This document shows positions 19,054 to 28,610 of a DNA stretch of 64,000 nucleotides, one piece after another (position 1 is the first letter of the stretch; each line of letters opens with the position of its first letter). The translations under genes were made by a program, and so were the position numbers. The notes beneath the pieces are model-generated. The model worked only from the letters and a program-made list of their open reading frames with translations, ran no database searches and had not been told where the DNA came from. This stretch comes from Nitrospirota bacterium. Lineage in GTDB: Bacteria > Nitrospirota > 9FT-COMBO-42-15 > HDB-SIOI813. The stretch is from contig JADZCV010000005.1 of the NCBI GenBank assembly GCA_020851375.1, forward strand, positions 62,001 through 126,000, read 5' to 3'.

Positions 19054-19465
19054 CTTCTATGGCCTCCATGACATCTTTATCAAATTCCTTTTTCTTGAAC
19101 AGGTCTCCGGCCCTCTTCATTATGTCCTCTTCAAATTCATCTGCATGATTTATCTCCCGCTCGTATATTCTAACGCCCTTTATTATCTCGTATTGGAATA
19201 AGGTGCTGACCTCATGCATAAATAAAAGGTCTATGTTGAAGGGTTCGAATATGCCGGAAATTTCCTTATAAAGGTTTCCGTAAGTTTTGATGACCTCCTG
19301 AGGGGGAGCTTCAAAGGCAACGGCTACATCAAGATCGGAAAAAATATCAGGTGTAACATCTTCTCCCTCAATGTATCTTTTTCCTTTATCTGCCTGTGAA
19401 CCAAAGAGATAAATGATATGAATCCCGTATCTGACGGCAAGCTCTTCTATATATTTGTTTTGCAT
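19016..19465 (-). CDS. mntA: MntA-like minimal nucleotidyltransferase antitoxin
   Basis: 149 residues of the polymerase-beta-like nucleotidyltransferase fold. The signature starts at G22-S23 (YLFGSQADKGKR) and ends at the metal-binding pair D44-L-D46 (FSDLDVAVAF). A further acidic strand NIDLLF would supply the third carboxylate. The spacing between GS and DxD is about ten residues longer than the usual GSx10DxD, caused by the segment RYIEGEDVTPD. It is transcribed before hepT and overlaps it by 38 bases, supporting a type VII toxin-antitoxin pair in which it AMPylates the HEPN toxin. Confidence 0.82.
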   Translation of the reverse strand: MQNKYIEELAVRYGIHIIYLFGSQADKGKRYIEGEDVTPDIFSDLDVAVAFEAPPQEVIKTYGNLYKEISGIFEPFNIDLLFMHEVSTLFQYEIIKGVRIYEREINHADEFEEDIMKRAGDLFKKKEFDKDVMEAIEDGYFEFEYNPRS

Positions 19466-19511
19466 GAATTACAATATAGCATAGGGGGCTTATGGGGTAA
19501 AGGAAGAAACA

Positions 19512-19662
19512 ATGATAAATCAACTTGAGGCAGGGGCGTTCGAATATTATATGGCGAATCAGACAAATTTTGAAAAGGTTGTTCCGGAGAAATACAGGCA
19601 TCAGGCAAAGCTGACAGTCAAGGACGAATACTCGTTTGATTTTCTGGAGCCTGGGGAAGAAC
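19512..19662 (+). pseudogene. Fragment of a YhcG/DUF1016 PDDEXK nuclease gene
   Basis: About 50 codons read NFEKVVPEKYRHQAKLTVKD and YSFDFLEPGEEH, closely resembling the conserved segment of DUF1016 (YhcG-like) proteins just before their nuclease domain. Similarity stops abruptly after GEEH near 19662, where the frame soon meets a stop. Both the N-terminal part and the nuclease domain are missing. Confidence 0.6.
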
Positions 19663-19809
19663 ATTTACCACATCTTTCATAAAGTTGTAGATGCGAGTGC
19701 GTATGTACCGCAGCATCGCAAACGCATTATTATCGTTTGCTTTGACCTCAAGATTTCCGGTGAAGATGTTCCCTTTTGAATTGACAAGGCTCCGCAAGCC
19801 TGATAGCAT
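19663..19809 (-). pseudogene. Unrecognised gene fragment abutting the DUF1016 fragment
   Basis: An open minus-strand frame begins MLSGLRSLVNSKGNIFTG and continues through LEVKANDNNAFAMLRYIRTR to MKDVVN, where it runs into the antisense of the DUF1016 fragment. The composition looks protein-like, but I do not recognise the family. The two fragments meet tail to tail at about 19662, suggesting a deletion junction. 19810-19898 shows nothing further. Confidence 0.35.
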
Positions 19810-19898
19810 TTAAATCATCCAGAGGAACCATCTGGATGCCAACCTTATGCTCTACCCATATATGACTGTAAAAATAAACCGATAGGGAGGGTACACTC

Positions 19899-20282
19899 AT
19901 GAAATGGCTTTCAAAGTACGCGGACCATGCTTACGCCTTGATGCGGATAATTGTGGGATTCATGTTCTCATTCCACGGTGTCCAGAAAATCCTTGGGATA
20001 CTTTCCGGGTTCCAGCCGCCGGTTGGCTCCCAGCTCTGGTTCGGCGGGATCATCGAACTCCTGGGAGGAATAGCGGTAATGCTGGGGTTTCAAACGCGCA
20101 TTGTGGCGTTTATTTGCAGCGGCATGATGGCCGTGGCCTATTTCCAATACCACTGGAGGTTCCAGATGGGATCTGGTTTCTTTCCGACGATCAACAAGGG
20201 CGAATTGGCAGCGCTCTATAGCTTTGTTTTCCTCTACATCGCCAGCCGGGGCGGTGTAAAATGGAAGTTGGACAAAGACTAA
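19899..20282 (+). CDS. DoxX family membrane protein
   Basis: 127 residues with four predicted membrane helices (about 10-30, 48-67, 72-92, 105-120). The DoxX-type signature is FMFSFHGVQKI near the N-terminus and GGIIELLGGIAVMLGFQTR in the centre. DoxX proteins are small inner-membrane proteins linked in some bacteria to thiosulfate oxidation or oxidative stress defence; the specific role is unknown here. AGGGAGGGTACACTC precedes the ATG. Codon use is G+C-rich like the nor operon to its right. Confidence 0.9.
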   Translation: MKWLSKYADHAYALMRIIVGFMFSFHGVQKILGILSGFQPPVGSQLWFGGIIELLGGIAVMLGFQTRIVAFICSGMMAVAYFQYHWRFQMGSGFFPTINKGELAALYSFVFLYIASRGGVKWKLDKD

Positions 20283-20427
20283 GGCGGGAACATGGCTGGA
20301 AGGAATTCGTCATCCTGATGGTAATTATTTACTGAGTCCTCTATACTGAGGGTACCTGTGAACAGCATTTCACTGACATGATTGAAGACGTATTAACATG
20401 GGGCGCCGATACGCAGAGGAGACACGC

Positions 20428-20610
20428 ATGGCAATTGAAACAAGAATCGAAGGGAACAAGCTGATTATCACCTGCGACCTGGAAACACCTACGCCGAGCG
20501 CATCCGGGAAAACGCTTGTAGTAGCCAGCACCAGAGGCAATATGAAAACATCCTGCATCGTGGAAGGAAAACCTTTAACAATCGGGCTTAACGCCTATAT
20601 CCCCAGATAG
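20428..20610 (+). CDS. Conserved hypothetical protein, 60 residues
   Basis: The ATG at 20428 has GGAGA six bases upstream and is preferred to an ATG at 20398. The protein begins MAIETRIEGNKLIITCDLE and continues TPTPSASGKTLVVASTRGNM with a C-terminal VEGKPLTIGLNAYIP. It has no membrane segment or metal motif, and alternating hydrophobic residues suggest a small beta sheet. I recall similar short proteins near stress genes but cannot name a function. Confidence 0.65.
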   Translation: MAIETRIEGNKLIITCDLETPTPSASGKTLVVASTRGNMKTSCIVEGKPLTIGLNAYIPR

Positions 20611-20913
20611 TGATACTCAAGGCCAACTCAGTGCAGACTTTTAATGCCCGCAACATGCATTATATTACTCTCAGGGTCAGTAAATAGTCGAGGGTCTTTG
20701 GTCCGACACCCTTGTCAATTATGATTTCATGATGATCTCAGATATATCTTCTTATGTAACCGCTGTTTGATTACTTTAGACGATGCTGTCTCAGAACCGT
20801 CAGGTGTTTCAAGCCACCGCCTGTAAGGTTCACAGTGCATCATTTGCGGGGGAGGCAGTGAAACTGATAAGACAGACACGATGTGCTATAGAGAGGACTA
20901 TTTCACAGTTTCT
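20611..20913. other. Intergenic region with no recognised feature
   Basis: About 300 bases between the 60-residue protein and the convergent end of norD. I see no open frame with a ribosome-binding site, no tRNA, no strong hairpin with a thymidine tract and no copy of the repeats found elsewhere in the window. Confidence 0.6.
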
Positions 20914-22956
20914 TCAAAGCTGCCGGATGATCCTTGCGTAAAGGTCGGGGAGTCTTCTGGCCAGCTTGTCCGCCCGCGATGATACCGCGTAATTACCTTT
21001 GCCGAAGAGGCGCGGCAGATACTCCTGCGCCTTGTTGTCCACTGTGAGGCAGAAGGGGATGATCCCTTCCCGCCCGGCTTCTTTAATGGCCATGCGCGTG
21101 TCTTCCAGCCCGTAGCGTCCCTCATAGGCGTCAATGTCATTCGGCTTTCCATCCGAGAGCATAAAGAGGAGGCGCACCTTTGAAGACTCTTTCTTCAGGA
21201 TGCCTGCCGCATGCCGGATGGCAGGACCCATCCTGGTGTAGTGGTAGGGAATCAGCGAGCCGATGCGCTCTTTGACTATGCTGCCGTAGTTTTCGTTGAA
21301 GCCCTTGATGTGGTAGAAGCGGCAATCCCTCGCCGTCTTTCCTGAAAAACCGTATATCGCGTGTCTGTCCCTCAGTTTGACCATCGCCTCACACAGGATC
21401 ACAAGGGCCTCTCTTTCATGATCAATGATCCTCCGGCCGTCCACCCAACCGTCTGTTGACATACTGAGGTCCACGAGAAAGAGCACGGCAATGTCCCGTT
21501 CATTTCGCGTGTATGATGCGTAGAGTCTGTCGTCTGGCGTCTTGCCAGCCTCAAAGTCTGAAAAGGCCTCTACCGCGGCATTAAAGTCTATGAAGTCGCC
21601 GTCCAGCTGCCGGCTTTTGAGTGTAGCGGCCGGGGTGATCGCCTCGAACTTGCGCGTTACCTCTTTGATTACCCGCTTCTTCTCTCTAAGGATGTTGTCT
21701 ACGGCATCTGCCCTGGCCCCGGCCGCAATAAATTCACTTAGTCTGGAGGCGTCCGCTGTGTAGGCCCCTTTGCGGTAGTCCCATTCCTTATATGAAAATA
21801 CCCTCTTTGTGTCTACTTCCTTAGCCGGCGCCGGAGGATGATCATCGACCCTTTCAATGTCGGCGTCAAAGAAAGAGGTGGTCGTCTTTCTGATCTCCGC
21901 GGTCGTCAGCTCTTCCATGCAGTCAGCCGCCTCACCCGCGTCTTCATCAGGGTCATCATCAAACGGCCGGGAGACATTTACAAACTCTGCCCATGAGAGG
22001 AGCTTGTCGTAGATGTTTAGTGTGAGTCCCTGCCCGTTCTCCTCCTCATCAACAACGGTTTTCTTCGCAGCGTATCGGTTACGGGTCTCGGATCCGGGCC
22101 CTGGTCTCTTCGTATCCGCGGGTTTGGCTGCCTCAGAAGATGGGGCCTTGTCAGCGGCCCTCTCATCCTGATATAGAAGCCCTTCCCTTATCCTGCCGGG
22201 TATGAGCTTGCCCCACGGCGTAAAAGGTACCATACCCCGGTATCTTTTCAGCGGCACGCCGGCCTCCTGCCACTGGCCTTTGATGGCCTGCGCCATCCTG
22301 AGGCTCTCCTCTGGCCCGTTTGAAGCCGAAACCCCGGCAGATACACCAGTGAAAGCGTCTCTTAAAAACTGCTCGATCCTTTGCTCCGGCGCGTTGATGT
22401 GCCTGTGGCCAGGCCGCCTGCTGAGCAGATAGTGAACGATATCCTCCCAGTCGCGAAAGACGCCCGGAAATGTTCCCTTGATGATAGGGGCAATTCTGAC
22501 ATTTTCAGTGATCCAGTAGAGGTCTGCGACGAGCCTGTCCTGTTCCAGTAACACCCGGTTCTCGAACGCTGTCTTCAGGGTATTAAGGCGTATATGGCTT
22601 GAAAGGAAAAAGATGATGAGCCTGACCAGCTTCTCCTGTCCTTCGCTGTCGGGCATATCCACCAGCGAGTGTGGCAGGAATATGGTCTCTCCGTCGCTCC
22701 AGCCGAATCCATGGTCCGCCAGGATGGCTGGATGCCCCATCCTGTTCAGTGTCTTAAGATAGGGTCTGGGAGGCGTGTCTCCCCTGATGCAGGCCGCACG
22801 CACAGTTTTGCCGGCAGCCATTGAAGCCAGGATGCCGAACCTCCTCAGGTGTCCTGCGAGGAGATAGGGGGCCTTGTCAGCCCCCCATTTTCGCATTCGC
22901 CTGCCTGAGAAAAACTGTATGGCCTTATCGAAGCCCTTTCCTGCGAGATGTTCCAT
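20914..22956 (-). CDS. norD: NorD, von Willebrand factor A domain protein for NO reductase activation
   Basis: NorD works with the AAA+ ATPase NorQ to mature or insert metal into cytochrome c-dependent NO reductase. The 680-residue protein has a long helical N-terminal region, a low-complexity acidic/polar middle (about 265-390), and a C-terminal von Willebrand A domain (about 480-680). The MIDAS motif is FLVDLSMSTDGW (DxSxS). Helical repeats near 150-200 fit the CbbO/NorD family. It starts one base after the norQ stop. Codons are richer in G+C than in the flanking housekeeping genes. Confidence 0.93.
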   Translation of the reverse strand: MEHLAGKGFDKAIQFFSGRRMRKWGADKAPYLLAGHLRRFGILASMAAGKTVRAACIRGDTPPRPYLKTLNRMGHPAILADHGFGWSDGETIFLPHSLVDMPDSEGQEKLVRLIIFFLSSHIRLNTLKTAFENRVLLEQDRLVADLYWITENVRIAPIIKGTFPGVFRDWEDIVHYLLSRRPGHRHINAPEQRIEQFLRDAFTGVSAGVSASNGPEESLRMAQAIKGQWQEAGVPLKRYRGMVPFTPWGKLIPGRIREGLLYQDERAADKAPSSEAAKPADTKRPGPGSETRNRYAAKKTVVDEEENGQGLTLNIYDKLLSWAEFVNVSRPFDDDPDEDAGEAADCMEELTTAEIRKTTTSFFDADIERVDDHPPAPAKEVDTKRVFSYKEWDYRKGAYTADASRLSEFIAAGARADAVDNILREKKRVIKEVTRKFEAITPAATLKSRQLDGDFIDFNAAVEAFSDFEAGKTPDDRLYASYTRNERDIAVLFLVDLSMSTDGWVDGRRIIDHEREALVILCEAMVKLRDRHAIYGFSGKTARDCRFYHIKGFNENYGSIVKERIGSLIPYHYTRMGPAIRHAAGILKKESSKVRLLFMLSDGKPNDIDAYEGRYGLEDTRMAIKEAGREGIIPFCLTVDNKAQEYLPRLFGKGNYAVSSRADKLARRLPDLYARIIRQL

Positions 22957-22957
22957 C

Positions 22958-23777
<820 letters not shown>

Positions 23778-23794
<17 letters not shown>

Positions 23795-25145
23795 GTGAGT
23801 ATTCTCCATAGGCCTCAACCCCAGCGTGCACAGTCTTGCCGGGGAAGAAGAAGTCGTAGAGATAGATGACAAGCCCGGCAGCAAACGTGCAGCCGAAGAA
23901 CAGCCTGAGACCGTAGAAGATTTCCATATGTCCCTGCGTTTCCATAAAGGGCATTCCGAGGATGCGCTGCAGGTAGACCTGGACGATGCCAGCGCCTGTG
24001 AGCGAAAGCGCGATGAACATCATGGATACCACCATGATCCAGAAGGCAAGTATCTCGGCCTTTTGATGCGTTGGTCTGCGCTTCCGGATGTTAGGCATGG
24101 CATAAGATGCCATCGCCAGAACGATCATCGCGTACGCGCCGAAAAAGGCCAGGTGTCCGTGACTTGCCGTGATCTGTGTGCCATGTGTATAGTAGTTGAT
24201 TTGAGGCAGCGTGTGCATGAAACCCCATAGACCTGCGCCGAGGAACGATACGATCGCTGTGCCGGCCGTCCACAGGATGGCCGCGCGATTCGGATGATTG
24301 CGCGTCCTCTTGCTGACCATCCGGAAGGTGAAGGCTACCATCGCTGCAAACGGAAGCACCTCAAACGCTGAGAACCAGAGCCCCCATGTCTGCCAGAATG
24401 TCGGTGTACCGATCCAGTAGTAGTGATGCCCGGTGCCGATGACGCCTGAGATGAAGGTCAGGCCTATGATGACATAGAGCCACTTTTCGGCGACCTCACG
24501 ATCGATGCCTGTAAGCTTGATCAGAAGGAAGGATAGCAGCGCAGCCATGATCAGCTCCCATACCCCTTCGACCCAGAGATGCACAACCCACCACCAGTAA
24601 TACTTGTCCACCACCATGTTTTCCGGCTTGAAGAAGGCAAAGAGATAGAAGACGGCAAGTCCAAGAAATCCGAAAAGGAGGACGAGGGACACGCTCGTCC
24701 TCTTTCTACCCCTTATCATCGTCATGATCATGTTGAAGATGAACATCAGTACGACAATAACGATCGCCACCTTGATCACGAACGGCTGTTCGAGGAACTC
24801 CCTGCCGTCATGCCACCTGAAGAGATAGCCGACTACAGCGGTCGCACCGCCTATCAGAAAAAGCCAGAACTGCGTCAGCGCAAGCCTGACACTGTATATC
24901 TCACCTTCGACCTCTTCAGGGAGCAGATAATAGGCCGAGCCCATAAAACCAAAAATAAGCCAGACTACCAGCAGGTTGATGTGCACCATGCGGGCTATGT
25001 TGAACGGTATGGCCGGAAACAGCATGTCAGGCCACAGGTACTGCGCGCCTATGATCAGGCCGAAGAGGATCTGGCCTGCGAAAAGCAACATGGCGGCGAA
25101 AAAAAACGGATAGGCTACACGCTGTGATTCATACTTGTATTCCAT
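23778..25145 (-). CDS. norB: Nitric oxide reductase large subunit NorB (cytochrome c-dependent)
   Basis: NorB reduces two NO to N2O at a haem b3/FeB centre in the membrane. The 455-residue protein has about 12 membrane helices. Metal and haem ligand candidates are His55 (RMVHINLL), His189 with Glu193 and Glu197 (HLWVEGVWE), His240-His241 (GTGHHYYWIG), and His329 and His331 (ASHGHLAFF). The glutamate pattern and the lack of a fused N-terminal extension mark it as cNOR rather than quinol-dependent qNOR, in agreement with the separate norC upstream. Confidence 0.96.
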
Positions 25146-25205
25146 GAATTTCCTCTCTTTCAGATGGTTGTTATTTTATTCAAGATGCACGATAAGAATG
25201 GGCCG

Positions 25206-25622
25206 TCAGCCCTCTTTATTGGGCGGCCAGTTGTCGGTGTTTACCTGCCCCATCCATTTAAAGAACGCGATCAGCGAGTCAATGTCTTTCTCCGACAGGT
25301 CGAACTGCGGCATTTTTCTGATGCTTCCCCAGCCCTGGACCGCCGTTACCTGAAGCACTGTGCGCACATACGGCTCACCGCGTCTGGCAATGACGTTGCC
25401 AAGTTCAGGTGCATAGTAGGCCCCTTCTCCGAGGAGTGTGTGACAGTCAATACATGCGTGTTTCTCCCACACCTTCTTTCCCCACGCGACAGAGGGGGAA
25501 ATGTTTTCAGGGTGGGTCCTTTCCGGATACGACTGGTGTGACATGACTGTGAGTACCAGCAGTATCGCGGACACCACTACAGTTGACCCAATGAACATGT
25601 TTCGTGCCGAAGCCTTTGTCAT
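25206..25622 (-). CDS. norC: Nitric oxide reductase cytochrome c subunit NorC
   Basis: 138 residues: an N-terminal membrane anchor (about 10-28) and a periplasmic cytochrome c domain with haem motif CIDCH at 57-61, followed by GEGAYYAPELGNV, characteristic of NorC. A methionine in IRKMPQF is the likely axial ligand. It passes electrons from soluble or membrane cytochromes to NorB. It is first in the norCBQD operon; GGAGGGTTAG precedes the ATG. The upstream gap carries a direct repeat that could be regulatory. Confidence 0.95.
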   Translation of the reverse strand: MTKASARNMFIGSTVVVSAILLVLTVMSHQSYPERTHPENISPSVAWGKKVWEKHACIDCHTLLGEGAYYAPELGNVIARRGEPYVRTVLQVTAVQGWGSIRKMPQFDLSEKDIDSLIAFFKWMGQVNTDNWPPNKEG

Positions 25623-25723
25623 CTAACCCTCCTTTGTTGCCAGCATTGACAATAACGCTGGATCTGACGGACATTGTGTTCAAAACCATACATGAACCCT
25701 GGGCGTGCACGAACCCATGGCTT

Positions 25724-25848
25724 TTTTACAATGCTGACACGGTATACAGGATTCTGGTATGACGGAGATCATACTGATCAGCATCGGGCGCATACAGGAC
25801 AGCGCCCGTTTTACGATACTGACACGTACATGCGGATTATGGGTATGA
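25724..25848. repeat. Imperfect direct repeat upstream of norC
   Basis: Copy 1 (25724-25762) and copy 2 (25809-25848) start with TTTTAC(A/G)AT(G/A)CTGACAC, 15 of 17 identical, and end with GGATT(C/A)TGG(G)TATGA. They are 85 bases apart, about 100-225 bases upstream of the norC start, between norC and the 3' end of the rubrerythrin gene. The placement would suit operators, but no known NorR, FNR or NsrR site is recognisable. Confidence 0.5.
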
Positions 25849-25883
25849 TATATATCAGCTCTGGTTTTACAACTTTAAATTCC

Positions 25884-26381
25884 CTAAACCTGTATAAACT
25901 TCTCACCCTTTGCATTGCAGATGGGACACGACTGTGGCGGGTTGCCTATCTCAATATGTCCGCAGACAGGACAAAGATAAAAATTGGTTTCGCTCAGGTC
26001 TTCACCCCGCTGAACAGCCTCCAGCGCCATTTTGTAAAGTCTTGCGTGTACCTCCTCTGCCCTGACTGCATAACCAAACATGCGCTTTGCCCTGTGACCT
26101 TCAGATTCAGCCTCCCGTAGCATGGGCGGATACATCTCCTTGTACTCATATGTCTCACCGTCTATGGCTGCCTGAAGGTTCCTGGATGTTGAACCTACTG
26201 CATCAAGTGAATTCAGGTGTCCCTCGGCATGAATCCTCTCTGCCTCTGCTGTTGTACGGAATAAACGTCCAATGTTTGGGAACCCTTCCTGCTCTGCTTT
26301 TTTTGCAAATGCCCGGTACTTCTGGTTTGCCTGGCTCTCACCGGCGAATGCCTCCTTAAGACTTCTCAGTGTATTCGACAT
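25884..26381 (-). CDS. Rubrerythrin
   Basis: A non-haem di-iron peroxidase that removes H2O2 using electrons from NAD(P)H or ferredoxin in anaerobes. The ferritin-like four-helix domain (about 1-125) carries Glu ligands in FAGESQANQKYR, EAERIHAEGHLN and RAEEVHARLY. A C-terminal rubredoxin-like ribbon has CPVCGH and CPICN. The ATG at 26379-26381 has GGAGG five bases upstream; an earlier in-frame start at 26396 lacks one. The 165-residue length is normal. It is next to the nor operon but has its own start region. Confidence 0.94.
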   Translation of the reverse strand: MSNTLRSLKEAFAGESQANQKYRAFAKKAEQEGFPNIGRLFRTTAEAERIHAEGHLNSLDAVGSTSRNLQAAIDGETYEYKEMYPPMLREAESEGHRAKRMFGYAVRAEEVHARLYKMALEAVQRGEDLSETNFYLCPVCGHIEIGNPPQSCPICNAKGEKFIQV

Positions 26382-26480
26382 TGTCACCTCCATCAATTTT
26401 TATGGAATTTACACTATCCATAAGATTATTTCAATAAACTTCTTGACCCCGATGGTTCCGGAGTTTATTATTCATTCGAA

Positions 26481-27200
26481 ATGGAAAAAGTCCTTTGCCA
26501 GATCAGTAAGAAAGATGTGGAAATTACCCATGCGTATAGATGCGACTCCCTCAGCGAAGGATTATATCAGTTCATCAGGAAAGATTTTCCCGATCTGAAC
26601 AGGGATAACTATATATCGCTGGTGGAGTTAAACCGGTACCGCAGAAGATACCTGACTTCAATCATGGTGGATGAAACAGGCGAGTTGACGAGCCTCGAAA
26701 GGGATGTGCTCGATGCTATTCATAAAAACAAGATACTCTCGGAAAACATTGAGCCGGATATCGAGGAACAGCTGACAGCCGGTCAGAAAGTGGCAGACAT
26801 TATCGCAAGGTTTGGCGGAAGCTGGACCTTCATAGGATTATTCTTCCTTCTGATCTTCCTGTGGGTGGCCATTAACGTATTCGTATTTGTCACGCGTGCC
26901 TTTGATCCCTACCCGTTCATCCTGCTGAACCTTATACTTTCCTGTCTTGCCGCTGTTCAGGCGCCTGTCATAATGATGAGTCAGAACCGGGTTGAACAGA
27001 AAGACCGGTTGCGCGGTGAACATGACTATAAGGTAAACCTGAAGGCTGAACTGGAGATCAGGCTGCTTCATGATAAACTGGACCACCTGATTATTCATCA
27101 GAATAAACGTCTGCTCGAGATCCAGGAGATCCAGTCGGACTACCTGAACGATATTCTAAGTGAACTCAAATCCATGTTAGAAAACGAGGATGAGGGATAG
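26481..27200 (+). CDS. DUF1003 family membrane protein
   Basis: 239 residues. The N-terminal 100 residues are soluble, with CQISKKDVEI and a C-containing YRCDSLSE segment. The DUF1003 core follows (about 105-180), with two membrane helices (FGGSWTFIGLFFLLIFLWVAIN and FILLNLILSCLAAVQAPVIMMSQNR) and a charged C-terminal coiled coil. DUF1003 proteins resemble cyclic-nucleotide-free channel fragments; no function is established. It is convergent with pgi, with 9 bases between the ends. Confidence 0.85.
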   Translation: MEKVLCQISKKDVEITHAYRCDSLSEGLYQFIRKDFPDLNRDNYISLVELNRYRRRYLTSIMVDETGELTSLERDVLDAIHKNKILSENIEPDIEEQLTAGQKVADIIARFGGSWTFIGLFFLLIFLWVAINVFVFVTRAFDPYPFILLNLILSCLAAVQAPVIMMSQNRVEQKDRLRGEHDYKVNLKAELEIRLLHDKLDHLIIHQNKRLLEIQEIQSDYLNDILSELKSMLENEDEG

Positions 27201-27209
27201 CAGGACAAG

Positions 27210-28610
27210 TCAGATTATATAACTCTTGTTTTTGCCTATTCCTTCGACCTTTTTTTTCTTGTCTTCGTATCCCTTTCTTCCCATCATGCCGAATGTGAGT
27301 TTCTTGCCTTCTTCAACGCCTGGCTGGTCAAATGCGTTTATCCTGTAAAGTCCGCCTGCAAAGGCGGTTTGCACCTCAAACAGGTAAAACAACTGCCCTA
27401 TTACCGAAGGCGTTATTGCCGGGATGTCTATGCGGCAGCTGGGCCTTCCGTTCATGGCAAGCGCTACCTCCGTTGCCCTTTGCTCAGCGAGTATCAGCTC
27501 ATTTAATGTGTGGCCGCCGAGATAACTTATGCCCTCTGCGTCACTGAAGTCTGCCGGGATAGGGACAGTGGAATTAAATCTGTTGACCCGCAGAAATGTT
27601 ATTGTCTTGTCATGCGGCCCTTCCACATACAACTGTAATTGGGAGTGCTGATCCGTTGCGCCAACTGCCTTCACCGGTGTCTGGCCGGTAAATACTGTCC
27701 GGCCGTCAATACCATGTTTCTTTCCGAGACTTTCCGCCCATAACTGTACGAACCACTCAATAATAGTGCCGAGCGCCTCTGAGTAGGCCATCATTACGGA
27801 GATATGCCGGCCCTGCCTTGTCTGAAAAATATATTCGAGCATCCCCTTCATGTACGCAGGATTTTTCCATATGTCAGGATTGCTGCACCGTTTATCCATA
27901 AGGGCAGCCCCTTGCAGCATCTCGTCTATATCAATCCCTGAGACAGCAGCAGACAGCAGGCCCACAGGGGTCAGAACAGAGAATCTGCCGCCTACCCCTG
28001 GAGGTATCTCAAGTGTCCTGTATCCATTCTGTCTCGCAATCTGCAACAGGTCTCCCTTAGCAGGGTCAGTAATAGCAATAACCTGCGATGGATCAACCTT
28101 CCCGGCTGCCTTTTTAATAGCGTCTTTTAGCACAAGGAAGCTTGCCATAGTCTCAGCAGTGCCGCCTGACTTGGTAATCACGACTACGACCGTTTTCTTA
28201 AGGTCAAGGACTTCAAGTAGTGCAGTTGTTTCATCAGGGTCAACATTATCGAGGAAATAGAGGCGTGGTCTTCCCTTCCCTTTGCCTGCGTACAAACTGT
28301 TATAGAATGGCGAATGCAGGGCATTATGTATGGACAGGGGGCCGAGAGCTGAGCCGCCTATGCCGATAAGAAGTAAGTTTTCAAAATTGTGAGATATGTC
28401 CCTGGCGATCGCCTTGAGTCCGCCTGTGTCCTGATAGGGGAGGTCAAAGAAGGGCAGCGCGCCGTTCTTCCTCTTGTTCAAAAGCTCTTCATGGGTCGTC
28501 TTTATTGCGCCAGAGTAAAAATCTATGTCCCCGGGGTCTATACCGGAATCATCACCAATCTGTTCTTTCATCATGAAGTTGAAGTCAAGACGCACCTCAT
28601 TTTGTTCCAT
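27210..28610 (-). CDS. pgi: Glucose-6-phosphate isomerase
   Basis: Interconverts glucose 6-phosphate and fructose 6-phosphate. The 466-residue length is that of the shorter bacterial Pgi form. Signatures include the SIS fold segments LLIGIGGSALG near residue 80 and VVITKSGGTAETM, the GGRFSVLTPVGLL box, and the second PGI signature GVEEGKKLTFGM near the C-terminus. The ATG at 28610 has GGAGG 9 bases upstream; a frame extension to 28667 is unlikely. The start overlaps the end of the TIGR02757 gene by 14 bases. Confidence 0.95.
   Translation of the reverse strand: MEQNEVRLDFNFMMKEQIGDDSGIDPGDIDFYSGAIKTTHEELLNKRKNGALPFFDLPYQDTGGLKAIARDISHNFENLLLIGIGGSALGPLSIHNALHSPFYNSLYAGKGKGRPRLYFLDNVDPDETTALLEVLDLKKTVVVVITKSGGTAETMASFLVLKDAIKKAAGKVDPSQVIAITDPAKGDLLQIARQNGYRTLEIPPGVGGRFSVLTPVGLLSAAVSGIDIDEMLQGAALMDKRCSNPDIWKNPAYMKGMLEYIFQTRQGRHISVMMAYSEALGTIIEWFVQLWAESLGKKHGIDGRTVFTGQTPVKAVGATDQHSQLQLYVEGPHDKTITFLRVNRFNSTVPIPADFSDAEGISYLGGHTLNELILAEQRATEVALAMNGRPSCRIDIPAITPSVIGQLFYLFEVQTAFAGGLYRINAFDQPGVEEGKKLTFGMMGRKGYEDKKKKVEGIGKNKSYII

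Noticed and set aside
23795-23884. Longer N-terminus for NorQ
   Set aside because: The extra residues are antisense-like, overlap norB by over 100 bases and lack the GGAG site seen before 23794.
25168-25185. AAGATGCA-like NsrR half site near nor genes
   Set aside because: It lies between norC and norB inside the operon, is only a half site and has no inverted partner.
25630-25650. TTG...CAA dyad upstream of norC resembling an FNR/DNR box
   Set aside because: On the minus strand it reads TTGTC-N6-GGCAA, with the wrong spacing and half-site bases, and it sits next to the ribosome-binding site.
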